DNA from: Dichetophora obliterata
Taxonomy: Eukaryota; Arthropoda; Insecta; Diptera; Sciomyzidae
Reading direction: 5' to 3'
NCBI GenBank assembly: GCA_963920525.1
Contig: OY986436.1
Span: forward strand, 10,929,001-10,993,000
Length of the DNA: 64,000 nucleotides
This document shows, piece by piece, positions 53,441-64,000 of the stretch. The notes below the pieces were generated by a model that was not told the origin of the DNA, made no database searches, and was given only the letters and a program-made list of their open reading frames with translations. The stretch's first letter is position 1. Every line of letters starts with the position of its first letter. The position numbers were made by a program, and so were the translations under genes.

Positions 53441-55500
53441 CGTGGTTTGTTTTGTTTTCTTTTGTTTAACATTCGATGGTCGCAGGTCGTGAGAAAATAG
53501 GTAGCTGTCATGGCTACCTTATAGTCATTGTATCAAACAAACAAAATATTCAAAAAATAAAATGACAGCTCATAAAAATATTCAGGTGCGGCACCTGTGT
53601 TTCAAATTTTTTAAAGGCTATATCACAATTTTATATGGATAGCAAAAATAATACTATATGTTATAGGATTATTATTTTTGTTTTTGCTTTGCATGTAAAA
53701 AAAAAAATAATCTGGCTTATTTTGAAGTGAATGGAACGCAGCTATTAATAAAACAATAAACATTAAATGATTGAAGCAGTGTCTGTTGTAACTATTAACT
53801 GTCACGCTAGTTAAAATTTACGTTGTAAATAATAGCAGCGAAAAATAAGCCTTACAATAACAGACAACTACGTTGATATAATTATTTATTCAAGTGACAA
53901 ATTAATATAATTAGCACTTAACACCGCTGCGATCCTGACTGAAGCGCTAAGTTGTGTCTCTTGTTAATTTAATTAAAATTATGTTGCTAGAGAGCGTCTG
54001 CAAATTAAGAGCAAGCACATTGCTGTGACAAACACAACTGTCTGTCAGTACATTTGTAGCTATGCTACAAGCTTGGCAGATATTTATACCGCGATAGATT
54101 CCTAGAATATGCCGTTTAATTTAAAATTTTTAGGCGGAAGGTCATGAACATAATTTAAATATTTATTTGTTGGTGTCATCTCTGAGTGATAGACGCAACA
54201 CACCTGTTTGAGTAGGGATAAAATGTTGAAAAAAAAAGGTTTATTTTGAGTTGGCAAACATTTGACATCAAAAGTTTGTAATTCAGCCCATATATATTTG
54301 ATGTTTATTTTTGTTGTGGTAGCAATATATATAATTTGTATAGAAATGTGAGGAAATTCAGCGCTCAGCAAAATTTGTAAAAAAAATCCGCTTGTCTCAA
54401 TTCATATTTTCGCGATAAAAAATTTTCGCCTTGTCAGCTTAAAGAAGTAATTTATTAGCACACAGCCAGCCGCATCCTACCTATTATCACCATCATCCTT
54501 AGCATCCGAGACCTTTGTTGAAGGTGCGCAATTTTCTTTAGGCTTAGCAATTTTTGATAATGTTAAAATAATTGGCAACATTTTATGCCTCACCTTTCAA
54601 CCTTTCAGCGTTGAACTCTGTGTCAGCCAAAATCGGATTTGGGGCTGCACATGCTTGGTTTTTGCGTTAAATCCTGAGTAATAAATTCATGAAACAATAC
54701 AAGTTGCCGTCTGTGTCGAGATTGTTTTTTGTTAAATTACTAAAGCATAATTTTAAGTTTTTTTTTGTGGCTTTGAAACAATAAATTCAATTTGAATAAA
54801 ACTGAATTACCTTCTTATTTTATTTGTGACATAAATAAATAAATTATAAAAAGTAGCTGCTCTTAATTAAGCGTCACAATTGTTATGCGCACACTTTTAT
54901 TGCCTACAACTAGGCGCATTTTTCCTGCCTTAGGCGAGTTAATGTATATAAATTTGGTGTCTGAGAAATTGCCGGCAGCCCATTGTTTATAGGCGCCTCG
55001 TGTTTTTATAAATAAAAACGGCCTGTGTGCCATGCGCGTAATTAATGTTTGCAACAATGTACTAATTGTAGGCTTACCCAAATGTCGTTGCGAGGAGTTC
55101 TTAAATAATGTATTTAATTGCAGCTCATGTGTTTTTAATGCCTGAAAGCAGGCTATGAATTTAATGTGTAGTTATGGTAAGAAAACATATGATCACAATA
55201 GTTATTGCCGTTTATTCAGTGTGCTACTTTTGTTTGCGCAGCGCCTAAGACTATGCTATAGTGTCCACATATTTTATTAACTTATAACTATTTGTGGTTT
55301 TAGCACTGATGTAAGCACGTTTTGGTTTATAAATATTTATTTGCCCATTTTATTGCTTTTTTATTGTTCTTTAGCTTAAGACATCGAAACATAAATTTTG
55401 TCAGAAATCTTTCTTTGCCTGCGACTTTAGTTTTGCCTCTACTCTGGTGCTCACTGGTATTTGAGATCTTCAAATGAAAGATCTGGCTGCACAGTATGAT
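53441..55500. other. Unique DNA, slightly less AT-rich, no gene
   Basis: This is among the least repetitive parts of the window. A 72-codon minus-strand frame at 54863-55081 has no known motif. I see no element ends, tRNA or splice-flanked exon. It may be host intergenic or intronic sequence. Confidence 0.4.
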
Positions 55501-55509
55501 TTCATTTTA

Positions 55510-57035
55510 GATTGGTGACCTTCGACCTGAAATATGAGCGTAAAAAGAGCATTTATTAAATAAAAGCTAAACTTTAGCAGATGGAAGAATAAGCAATTTG
55601 TAAGAGGGAATTTGATACATTGATAAGGTGTGCAAAAAATACTTCGGCATTTTGCGCCATCTCTTACGGATACACTACAAAAAGCATTTTTTTATACAAC
55701 AAGAGTGAATATATATTGTGATGGTAAAATTTCTTACAAATAGTAAAGTTTGAAAAATGTCCGTTATTTTGAAAAATTATAGCGATATCTCGAAAACAAT
55801 GGATGCTCTCAGTACAACGTATTTTTTTATGAAAAGTCTTTGGTTGAAAAATAGAACGGTATACGAAAGCTTTCTTGGTAATATTTTCCACGGATAGTAT
55901 GTTAAAAAATCCCCTTTAAATGCCATTAAAATTATTTAGATATCTCGAAAAATTTATATCTTCTCAGCACAACGTATTTCCTTGAAGCAAGGCCATCGCC
56001 TCAGAATGAAAAAAAAAACTATTGAAATTTCAAGTTTTGATTTTGCAAGCAAATATCTCAACCATTTTTTTTATCGATTTTCAACAAAGTTTCTTTGTCT
56101 GAAAGATCAATTAAATGACTTCGGAGAAAAAAGAAAAGTTTAACCGTTATCCCATCACTTCAATGCTTTATATTGTTTTAAAAAAACCTCTAAAATATTC
56201 GCATTTTGCTCAAAAAAGAAGACAAACTTTTTTTGTTGTAATTTTTTTTTTTTTATAACATTTTATTTTTTCTCACTCTTTCATATGACATAACATTTAT
56301 TTGCAAAAATTGCCTCATTTTGACACATAATTCAATAAACAGTTTCTATCATCGAAATTCATGAGCTACCTACCCAATGATTTTTTTGATGAAAATTTAA
56401 TTTTTCAAAATGTTGTTTTACATTTTTTACAAAGTTCTACAGCTCAAGATATAATTTCTGTGAAAAAATTTTTAAATATTTCAAACCACTTCAAAGTTAT
56501 GTACACAAATTCTGTTTTAAGCCATTTCTTTTTTATATAGAAATAGACGTAGGAAAAACAGTTCTTACGTGTTTCTGGACCGATTTTGATAATTCTTTTA
56601 AATAAATTAGAGTAGGGAGAAGAGGTTCATTAAATATTTTTGTGACCTTTGACCTGAAATATGAGCGTTGAAAAAATATTTCTGAAGTAAAACCTAAACT
56701 ATAAGAAATGTAAGAACATGGCGTAAGAGAAAATTTTAGACATTAATACAATGTACAAAAACATTTTTCGCTATATCTTACGGATACCCTACAATAAGCA
56801 TTTTTTATGTAATATGTGTAAATATATATTGTTATGGTAAAGTTTCTTACAAATAGTAAATTTTGAGAAGCGGCCTTTAATTTGACATCAAAGTTATGAT
56901 GATATCACGAAAACTGTTACTTTTCTCAGAAAAACGTATTTTTGTATTGAAACTTAAGATTTTCTTAGTATAGCACATTTTCTTAAGGCAAGGTCAACGC
57001 CTAAGAATGAGAAAAAGCTATTGAAATTTCAGAAA
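55510..57035. repeat. Decayed direct duplication, about 1.13-kb period
   Basis: GTGACCTTCGACCTGAAATA at 55514 recurs at 56639 (GTGACCTTTGACCTGAAATA), followed by TCTTACGGATACACTACAA versus TCTTACGGATACCCTACAAT and by ATGGTAAARTTTCTTACAAA in both. Inside, shorter phrases (ATATCTCGAAAA, CTCAGNACAACGTATTT) recur at about 55790, 55940 and 56900. Noncoding. Confidence 0.6.
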
Positions 57036-57296
57036 GTTGGTCGAATTTCGGCCACAGGCGATACTAGTTTGTTTTTAATTTGCAATCTCATAGATAGTTT
57101 ATACAAAAATTTAGCTGCCAGTTTTTGCAAGTTTTTAAAATATTTGCATTTAACGAAGAGGCCTCAATATCTTTAGAGTTTTTGTATTTTTACAGCTCTT
57201 TTTAGCTTATTTTTTCTTAAATCAAAAAAGCCTGCAGTTCTTCTTAATAGGTATTAATTGTAACTAGTATCACCTGTTTTCGAAGTTCGACCATAT
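57036..57296. mobile_element. MITE-like inverted repeat
   Basis: TTGGTCGAATTTCGGCCACA with GGCGATACTAGTTTG is mirrored at the right (on the other strand ATGGTCGAACTTCGAAAACA, then GGTGATACTAGTTAC). A clear target duplication was not found. Confidence 0.55.
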
Positions 57297-58309
57297 CAAA
57301 AGCGATTGGTCTCTTGTTTTTTCTTTAATTTTTATTGAAAAACCTTTATAATAGTTAAAAAACATTACATTGATAAATACTTTTGGCTAATACATATCCA
57401 CAACTCATTTTACATACTCTGTACTCGCTGTTATCAGAATCAGAATGTTATACAAATTTTAATGTATCGATTGCGTTGATTTTTTGTTTATGTTGGCTTC
57501 TCCTATTGTTTTGATGTTCATTTTGCCGTTTCTTAAACTTTCACGGAATTCTCGCGTCACACTTATTTTTTTAAAAAATGAGCAGCGGACTTCAGTTGTT
57601 TTTTTTTTATTTACTAAAATCCTAATAGCGTAATTTTAGTGAAGTGGATACATTTTAACAAATAAAATAATATGTTTTAAAATCTTAGTTGATTTGAGAT
57701 CACTTGGTGCAAAAAAAATTATTTCAGTACAAACTCTTGGTTCTTGAAAATTCTTGAAGGATATGAAAATTTTGGCTTTGAATATATTTTCAGATCATAT
57801 AAAGTCCATTTACTTAAAAAATCATAAAAAAATTCTCAGTGGCCTAGCGTCAGGTCTGAAAGGGATAAAGAACGAACAAGCAAATCAACAAACAGGGATG
57901 TCGTTTAACAGCCGTTGAAAGTAGTCATGTTTGGCTAATACGACTAAAACTGTATGATATATGTCTATAAATTTATGGATGTCGTGTCATGAGTAAGGGT
58001 TTCGTTAAAATAAATATTTTCCTCTACACAAAATTACTAAACGCGCCTGAAGAAGTTTTCACTTCAAAAACTCAATTATTAACTCTACTGGCGTTGGAGG
58101 TCTCACAGCTACATTTTAGGTATAAAATAAATAATTGGTTACGTCATGTGACTATTTACCACTGGGTTCATTGAATGCAATTATCAGCTAATCAGTTCGG
58201 GAGAGTAATTAAGAAACAGCAACAACAACAATGCCACACAGCTCTGTTGAAGTGTTCTGAGTCACTCTCTTCTCTCTAGGTATGCTGCAGCAACGATGTT
58301 AAACAGAGC
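57297..58309. other. AT-rich DNA, no gene
   Basis: No motif-bearing frame and no element ends are seen. A CAACAACAACAA tract lies near 58220. Confidence 0.4.
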
Positions 58310-59387
58310 TGTGTTGCCAGTGTTGTCACTTGAAAATTTGGAATAGTGGCAGATTGAGTCTAAAAAAGTGGTAAATTTTGAAAAAGAGAGGTCGAGTTTT
58401 TTGATAAAAAACACATTTAAAATCCTTTTCATATACTTAAAAATAATATTTTCAAAACCAGTATTTTCTGTTTAAAGCTTAAAATTTAATGAAATAAAAA
58501 TATAAAGAATTAAAGACAGCATGGCATTTTATAATAAATGGCGTTTTTTTAATACAATGTATTCAAATTAAACTTATTTACTGCTAAAATTCAAAGATAC
58601 TTCGTGAAACGGAAAATCTTTTAAGAGTGGCACAATCCTTTGTGAATCACCTTTTTAAATTTGTTTGCGCCAAAATATTTCAGTAGTCTTAAATCGGACC
58701 TAGAAAAATCAAACATTTTTTTATTTCTTGTCATTATTTTTTGGTATTAATCATTAAAAATTGCATCAAATTGTAGTCATTTGAAAAAGCGATGCAATAT
58801 CTTAAATAAAAATCAAAAATTATTATCAATTATAAAACATTCTAAAATCATTTACAATTTTTGCACTTATTTATTTGCTTTCTTATCATCTGCTTTTAAA
58901 TATTTCTGCATATTTTTCCAAAAACGCGTCAGAATCGCCAAAAAGTATAAAAGCTTACTTTGTTTGCAAACTTTTTTATTGCACTTTCAATAGAAAAATA
59001 GAAATTGTCCAAAGCAGGAAGCGCACTATGTTTAAAACTGTAAACGCGTTTTCTTTAGAACTGCCTTTTCGAGCTTGCGACTTTCATAACTCAGTCAATT
59101 TTAAACGAATCTCTATGTCGTTTTTTTTTTCAAAATACGAGTTATTAAATTCTGAATGGACCATAATCTCAGTGGTAAATTTCATATTGGAATTTCTATC
59201 AACAAAAAAAATTTCAACGAATGTTTTCAGTAAAAATGCCAAAAATGATTTCATAATGTCATTCATACTCAACAGGAAAATATTTTGATTTTTGTTTTAG
59301 ATGAATTTTGCGACCTGTGGGAAGGTCGCCAGCTCAGTTCGTGTCTAAACCACTGGTCCATGTCAGCCCGTGGCTTGCTGTAGTATA

Positions 59388-60551
59388 TCTTCTATATATA
59401 TAAAAATGGTTGTATGTATGTGTGTATGTGGCTATATCACGTATAGACTCCAAAACCGCTGAACCGATCTTTATGAAATTTTCAGGGAAACTGCAGCCAC
59501 ATCTTGAGAGTGTTCCTATGAGGTTTTGTAACGATTGGACAAAGAGGCGTGGTACCTCCCATACAAACCAAATTTGCGCTATCGACCACAAACCCAAAAA
59601 TGGTATATGTCAGACATTTTTGATCGTAAATGCTAAGAATTAATAATTTTGTTCAGATGGTTACTGTCGTCAGCTGTACAAAAAATGGGAGTGGTCGCAA
59701 AATATATACACCTACCTTTTCGAAATCATGGCAATTCATAATTCAAGGCAGTCACTATATATAAATAGTTTCACGTCCACTTTTACCGCCCACAAATCAA
59801 TATCTATATATGTATATATAAAAAGCAAAACGATGTGTGTCTGTGTGTGTGATGCCTATAGACTCCAAAACTACTGGACCGATTGACTTGAAAAGTTGGC
59901 AGTCGATTTGTCTCATTTACGAGATGGCTGAGGGAAAAAATTTGCCACACCCCTCCTTTACCGCCCCAAATCAATAAAAATGCTACATTTCAGTCGGTTT
60001 GGGTCGTATAAGGCTAAAATTTAGTAATTTAGTTTGTACGGTTACTGTCGACAACTGTACTAAAAACAGTTTTCCACGCCCCCTTTTACCGCCCACAAAT
60101 CAATGAAAATATTTTATTTCAACAGTTTGGGTTGTATTAGACAAAAATTTTATAATTTATTTCGTATGGTTACTCTCGGCAAGTGCACTAAAAATGGGCC
60201 CGTCCCACTTTAGTAAAACTCACTTTTCAGGGGGTTAGCGTGGAGTAAAGCAATGTGCGCCAGGCTTAAGCTAAATTGAGCTGAAATTTTGGCAGTCGAT
60301 TTGTTTCGATTACGAGATGGTTTAAGGGAAATAATTTTGCCGCATCCCTTTTTTTCATCGCTTACAAAACAACAAAAATGCTATATTTTACATGGTCTTG
60401 ATCGTATTAGATTAAAATTTGGTAATTTAGTTCATATGGTTACTTTCGGCAGCTATACTGATAATGGTGCATATATTTAGCATTTCTTGGCATTTGCGTA
60501 TATGGCAGTAAGGCGGTCTGTGACAGAACAACGTCTGCCGAGGAATACTAG
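59388..60551 (+). mobile_element. Helitron-like element, non-autonomous
   Basis: It starts TCTTCTATATATATAAAAAT and ends AACAACGTCTGCCGAGGAAT then ACTAG, followed by T. This AACAACGTCTGCCG...CTAG end is common to insect Helitrons. The head region ATAGACTCCAAAACCGCTGA is repeated near 59860 (ATAGACTCCAAAACTACTGG) after a second TATATATAAAAAGC head at about 59805, so two copies may be fused. The phrases TTTACCGCCCACAAATCAA and TCAGTCGGTTTGGGTCGTAT repeat inside. No Rep/helicase frame. Confidence 0.6.
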
Positions 60552-61090
60552 TTAATGAAATAATTATTGATTATAATCTGAAAATTTTATACAATCTTAT
60601 TTAAAGTACTGTAAATATACCTACAAAGGTTAGAGTACCTATATTCATAGGCGTCCACAGGGGGTGCAGGGGGGGCACTTGCCCCCCCCTAGACGGGAAA
60701 AATTTTATAAATATTTATTTTTAATGTGTATATGTTATATAGTCATAAAAAATTTTAAAAAATAAAAAGTTCTAAGCCTGAGTCCTAATATCTTAATATT
60801 TTGGTAAAAATCTTAGTTTTGTCACGTTTTGTTACGATTTCGTTAACTACTTATACGCATTGGTCATACAGCAATTTTGTGTAGCGCTACAACACGCTCC
60901 AATACGTTTGCATAAAGTGCCAAATAGACTACACAGATTGTCTGCGCAAACAAGTGTTTGCGCACTCTATTCGACAGTGTGTTTGGCTGTTTTTAGGTTT
61001 GTGCTGATGTCTGCTATTAAATATTTTAAGTTTTGGTTGTGTTTGCGCAAACTTGCCATAATACCGAAAGTTTTATACAGTGAAGACGTA

Positions 61091-62756
61091 CAGTGGCTCA
61101 CAGCTTATTTTATGCAGTGAATACTTTAAACTTTAGGGCTTTATAAAAACGAAACTAACAGGAATACAAAAGATAATATGGTGTCATTTAAAAGAGCAAA
61201 AAGTCTAGTTAAATAAAGGTTTTCCATTAATTGTGAATACATATATTTAGATGTTTAAAAAATAAGAGAACAGAAAATACTGCTTAATTTCATCTCGCAG
61301 CTTATTTTATGCAGTCACTTCTCTCTGTTACGGTACTATAATGCTGCGCTGTCTAACGGTACTTTCGTTAGCTATGCCATCGTTATATTTCTATAATTGC
61401 TTTGTGTTAGCTTTTTAGTCGGATTTTATTGCTTCAAGTGTCTGCTTCTATGATTATTTAAAATAGGAGCGCGCACAACGCTACAACAACGAGAATTGGT
61501 TATATACTATTTTAAAAACAGCAGCTCGGAGTGAAAAATGGCTGAAATGGTTAATAGCAATTCCTCTACAGTGCAAAAAATCAACGAGCGCTTCGTTCAT
61601 AAGAATCGATTGCACAATAAGAGCAAAAAAGCACCAAACAAAATTTTTAATGCAACCGACGAGCGTCATATTGTACGGAAGATATAGGCTAATCCGAGAC
61701 TCTCAGCTCCGAAAATGGCTTTTGAAGATCAAACTGACCTGAGCAAACAGAGTAGTGCTAAAACTATTCGACGTGTCTTGCGCAAAAAGAACTTTCATGG
61801 CCGAGTAACACGAAACAAGCCGTTTATTATCCCCAAAAACAGATTATGCAGACTCAACTACGACAAAGAACATATGTCCAAGGCTCCAGAATACTGGAAT
61901 TCAAATATTTTTGCAGATAAATCGAATATCAATTTATTCGGTTCAGATGGTATGTGCTATATGTGGCGAAAACCGAATACCGAAGTCAACAAAAAAAACT
62001 TAAAACAAACCGTGAAACATGGCGGTGGCAGCGTCATGGTTTGGGCCTGAATGTCAGCTGCTGGTACTGGGAAGTTGCCGTTTATTAAAACAGCAATAGA
62101 CAAATCTAAGTACCTACAGATCCTGAACAACAATTTGTTGCAGAGTGCAAAGGTTCTGGGTATAAAATTGAATTTCCGATTTTACCAGGATGACGATCGA
62201 AAGCACAAAGCGGGTATTGTGCAAACCAGGCTAATATACAACTACCCACAATTGATGACGCCGCCAGCACAGTCGCCAGGCCTTAATGTTATTGAAAATG
62301 TGTGGTCTTTATTGGAAAATAAAATCCGAAAACATCAAATTTCAAACAAAAACCACCTGAAAGAGATATTGAAAACGAAGTGGGCGAATATTTTGCCAAC
62401 TATCACTTAAAAACTGGTCGCATCAATGCCAAACTACCTCAGATCTGTTGTGGACAACAAGGGCTATCATACCAAATAATAAAAATATCAAATATCATTA
62501 ATTAATACGAAAAATTTATAAATGACAAGTGACTGCATAAAATAAGCTGTGATATAAAATTAAACAGTATTTTCTGGTTTCTTAATTTTAAGCCAACTTA
62601 ATATACACTTTTACAATAAATTAAGTTAATTTATTAAACTAAACATCTTGTTCTTTTAAATGCTACCATATTATTTTTTCTATTCCTGTTAGTTTCGTTG
62701 TTATAAAGCCCTAAAATTGAAAGTATGCACCGCATAGAATAAGCTGTGAATCACTT
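61091..62756 (+). mobile_element. Tc1-like transposon with long IR/DR ends
   Basis: The left end CAGTGGCTCACAGCTTATTT and the inverted right end AGTGATTCACAGCTTATTCT match over about 115-130 bp, including GGGCTTTATAAAAACGAAAC. TA precedes the left end; the right terminal bases are mutated. The motif CAGCTTATTTTATGCAGTSA occurs at outer and inner positions of each end (61100, 61297; inverted at 62523, 62730), about 200 bp apart. The size of 1.67 kb is full length. Confidence 0.9.
61463..62479 (+). pseudogene. Tc1 transposase frame, normal length, point lesions only
   Basis: One reading frame of 339 codons runs through without any visible indel. The probable start ATG is now ATA (61463). In-frame stops are TGA 61532-61534, TAG 61685-61687, TGA 62048-62050 and TAA 62408-62410; the natural TAA is at 62477-62479. 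HTH part: RELVIYYFKNSS, then SSTVQKINERF. Then RNKPFIIPKNRLCRL, YWNSNIFADKSNINLFGSDG (first Asp), VKHGGGSVMVW, MSAAGTGKLPFI, FYQDDDRKHKAG (second Asp) and SPGLNVIENVWSLL (Glu), giving DD34E spacing with the triad intact. Unlike the 29-kb copy it has no intron before the first Asp. Confidence 0.88.
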
Positions 62757-63289
62757 TTTGTGAAGGAAAATATATAAAAATGAAAGCAGAAAAGAAAAAA
62801 TTAATACAAATTAAAAGTCTGCGAAAAAATGTGAAAAATAAAGTCTGTGAAGTGTATGGTCGTCGCTATGACGAGAAAAAAAGTCTTGTTTGCGCAAATA
62901 GTCTGTGCAGTCTATATGGCCCTTAAGCAGCCCTGATCAGCGGTTAACGATTAACAATAGATTTTTTCTATTTGTCGTCTGTTGTGCATCTATTGTTTTT
63001 ATTAATATGTTGCATATGTGGAGTGCATTAACGTGCAGTGTTCACAAAATTTTCACCGAAAATCTCAAACAATAAAATTACATAGGTAACATTTCACGTT
63101 CATTCTCATATATGTGCACACCTTTGCCCCCCCCCCTAGAAAAAGTTCTGCGGACGCCCTTGCCTATATTATTTATTTTTTCCAAAAAAGATTAATAAAA
63201 ATTGCATAGTTTACCTTTAATAATTGCCATTTTTTGTACTGAAATTATTAAATAACGAAAGCAAGGTCTAAATTTTATTATTTTCGTTA

Positions 63290-63475
63290 CTTGGTAAAAT
63301 TTTTGTTAGTATTCGGCTTAGGCCGATTATTTTTTTTTTGGCCGAACATTCGGCTGCAGCTTGGCCAAAAATCCACATTCGGTCCGACACTAGTATGTAG
63401 TTTGTACACCATGAACTGGTCTAATCCATTGGTTAGCGCTAATACTCGGTGAAGAAATTGGCCGTTGAACAATAT
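63290..63475 (-). repeat. Fragment of the 16-kb inverted-repeat family
   Basis: On the minus strand, CACCGAGTATTAGCGCTAAC, then GGATTAGACCAGTTCATGG and TACAAACTAC match 16790-16840. A nearby TTCGGCNNAGGCCGA-like text is also present. It lies within the outer hAT. Confidence 0.55.
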
Positions 63476-63733
63476 ATTTTTGAATTAGCTGTTGCGCGAT
63501 CACAATGACATGCCAAAAAATTCATTCGCAATGAAAAATTCAAATATTGAACAAAGCTCACTAAATATTGGAGACAATACAAAAGTTAATGACAAAAATA
63601 ATGACTAAAATGAAAAAGTGGTAGATTTTGGGATATTGCAAAAAGTGGGTGGTAAAAGTGGTAGAATCCAAAAAAGTCGAAAAAAGTGATAGATCTACCA
63701 CAATTGTGGTAAAGTGACAACACTCTGTGTTGC

Positions 63734-64000
63734 TATTGGTTTGCACTGTCTCATTAGGAAAAAAGGTTTTTACATTTGCTTAGTTTTACCTATCTTAATA
63801 ACAACTTATTCGAATAAAAATTATATTCTGCAAATGTACTCAAAAATACCTTTGCAACGATGTAAGATATATGTGAATATAGATAACATAAACGAATTCA
63901 TAGTGTGAATTTTTCTCTATAGGCAACTAGCTGAAACCCTTGTTCAACACTCATTTTAGTGGCGGCTGAAGCTTACTTTGTAGAGTGTGTGTGGCCCGTA
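63734..64000. other. Window end, no feature seen
   Basis: No recognisable motif; the 64-codon frame at 63714-63908 looks random. Confidence 0.4.

Larger units (their letters stand above)
60646..63162. mobile_element. hAT element nested in the 58.3-kb hAT, holding a Tc1
   Basis: Ends CATAGGCGTCCACAG and, inverted, CAAGGGCGTCCGCAG are followed by G/C tracts. The exact duplication CCTATATT lies at 60638-60645 and 63163-63170. Sub-ends AGACTACACAGATTGTCTG and, inverted, AGACTGCACAGACTATTTG share GCGCAAACAAG. Without the Tc1 it is about 850 bp, non-autonomous. Confidence 0.85.
58318..63725. mobile_element. hAT element (CAGTGTTGTCACTT ends) hosting a nest
   Basis: The left end CAGTGTTGTCACTT and the inverted right end GAGTGTTGTCACTT are bounded by a perfect 8-bp duplication TGTGTTGC (58310-58317, 63726-63733). 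GTGGTA-rich text lies inside both ends (58345-58385 and 63615-63715). Removing the Helitron-like insert and the inner hAT leaves about 1.7 kb. I cannot find transposase blocks, so it is non-autonomous or strongly decayed. Confidence 0.78.

Noticed and set aside
54863..55081. 72-codon minus-strand frame as a small host gene
   Set aside because: No motif, signal peptide or splice context; coding potential cannot be argued from sequence alone.
61532..62410. Stop-codon readthrough or recoding in the Tc1 transposase
   Set aside because: Four stops of three kinds plus a lost start codon fit mutational decay; no recoding signal is apparent.
1..64000. Endogenous retrovirus or LTR retrotransposon
   Set aside because: No long terminal direct repeats, protease, integrase or gag motif was noticed on either strand.

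Overview
The window is eukaryotic and looks like a fly genome (Diptera, Brachycera). It is AT-rich and short of long open frames. It is packed with decayed Tc1/mariner, hAT-type, Helitron-like and non-LTR elements, with short (59-60 nt) GT..AG introns inside transposase genes. A mariner of the DD41D (rosa) type and the (GACGGACA)n-containing fly repeat fit an acalyptrate fly such as a tephritid; the family-level guess is weak. I see no convincing host protein gene: almost every frame with recognisable similarity belongs to a mobile element. The rest reads as intergenic or intronic DNA.

Layout. 1-5.8 kb: degenerate tandem DNA, a mariner scrap, a Tc1 relic (1077-3196) carrying a MITE, then AT-rich unique DNA. 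5.8-9.7 kb: a foldback element with tandem-repeat arms, split by a hAT element with an 8-bp target duplication. 9.9-14.1 kb: four non-LTR retrotransposon fragments, all on the minus strand. 14.3-18.6 kb: a tRNA-like sequence, a TA-flanked inverted-repeat element, another LINE 3' end and a Helitron-like fragment. 18.6-20.2 kb: two unidentified protein-like fragments, a MITE and an 11-bp minisatellite. 20.7 and 40.1 kb: inverted copies of one Helitron-like element. 23.0-27.8 kb: a nest holding a hAT, MITEs and a DD41D mariner. 28.3-30.8 kb: a small hAT and a Tc1 with an intron. 33.7-45.8 kb: an old two-type tandem array invaded by a LINE, a 3-bp-TSD MITE, a Helitron-like element and a 3.5-kb DNA transposon. 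47.0-50.2 kb: a hAT holding a TTAA-flanked palindrome and a Tc1. 50.6-52.9 kb: a Transib-like element with a near-ideal 53-bp hairpin and a LINE 3' end. 55.5-57.3 kb: a decayed long direct duplication and a MITE. 58.3-63.7 kb: a 5.4-kb hAT containing a Helitron-like element and a second hAT, which itself contains a Tc1.

Most notable are: (1) a 3498-bp hAT-like element at 41962-45459 with a perfect 8-bp TSD, long interrupted terminal inverted repeats and a two-exon gene predicted to give 729 residues with no internal stop, the only possibly functional gene here; (2) a CACAGTG-ended element with CGGTG/CGGCG flanks, fitting Transib; (3) a perfect 53-bp hairpin; (4) a Tc1 transposase frame of normal length whose only visible lesions are a lost start codon and four nonsense codons; (5) a foldback element whose second arm preserves the empty site of the hAT inserted in the first. 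Element ends were read by eye; family names rest on remembered motifs, not on searches.
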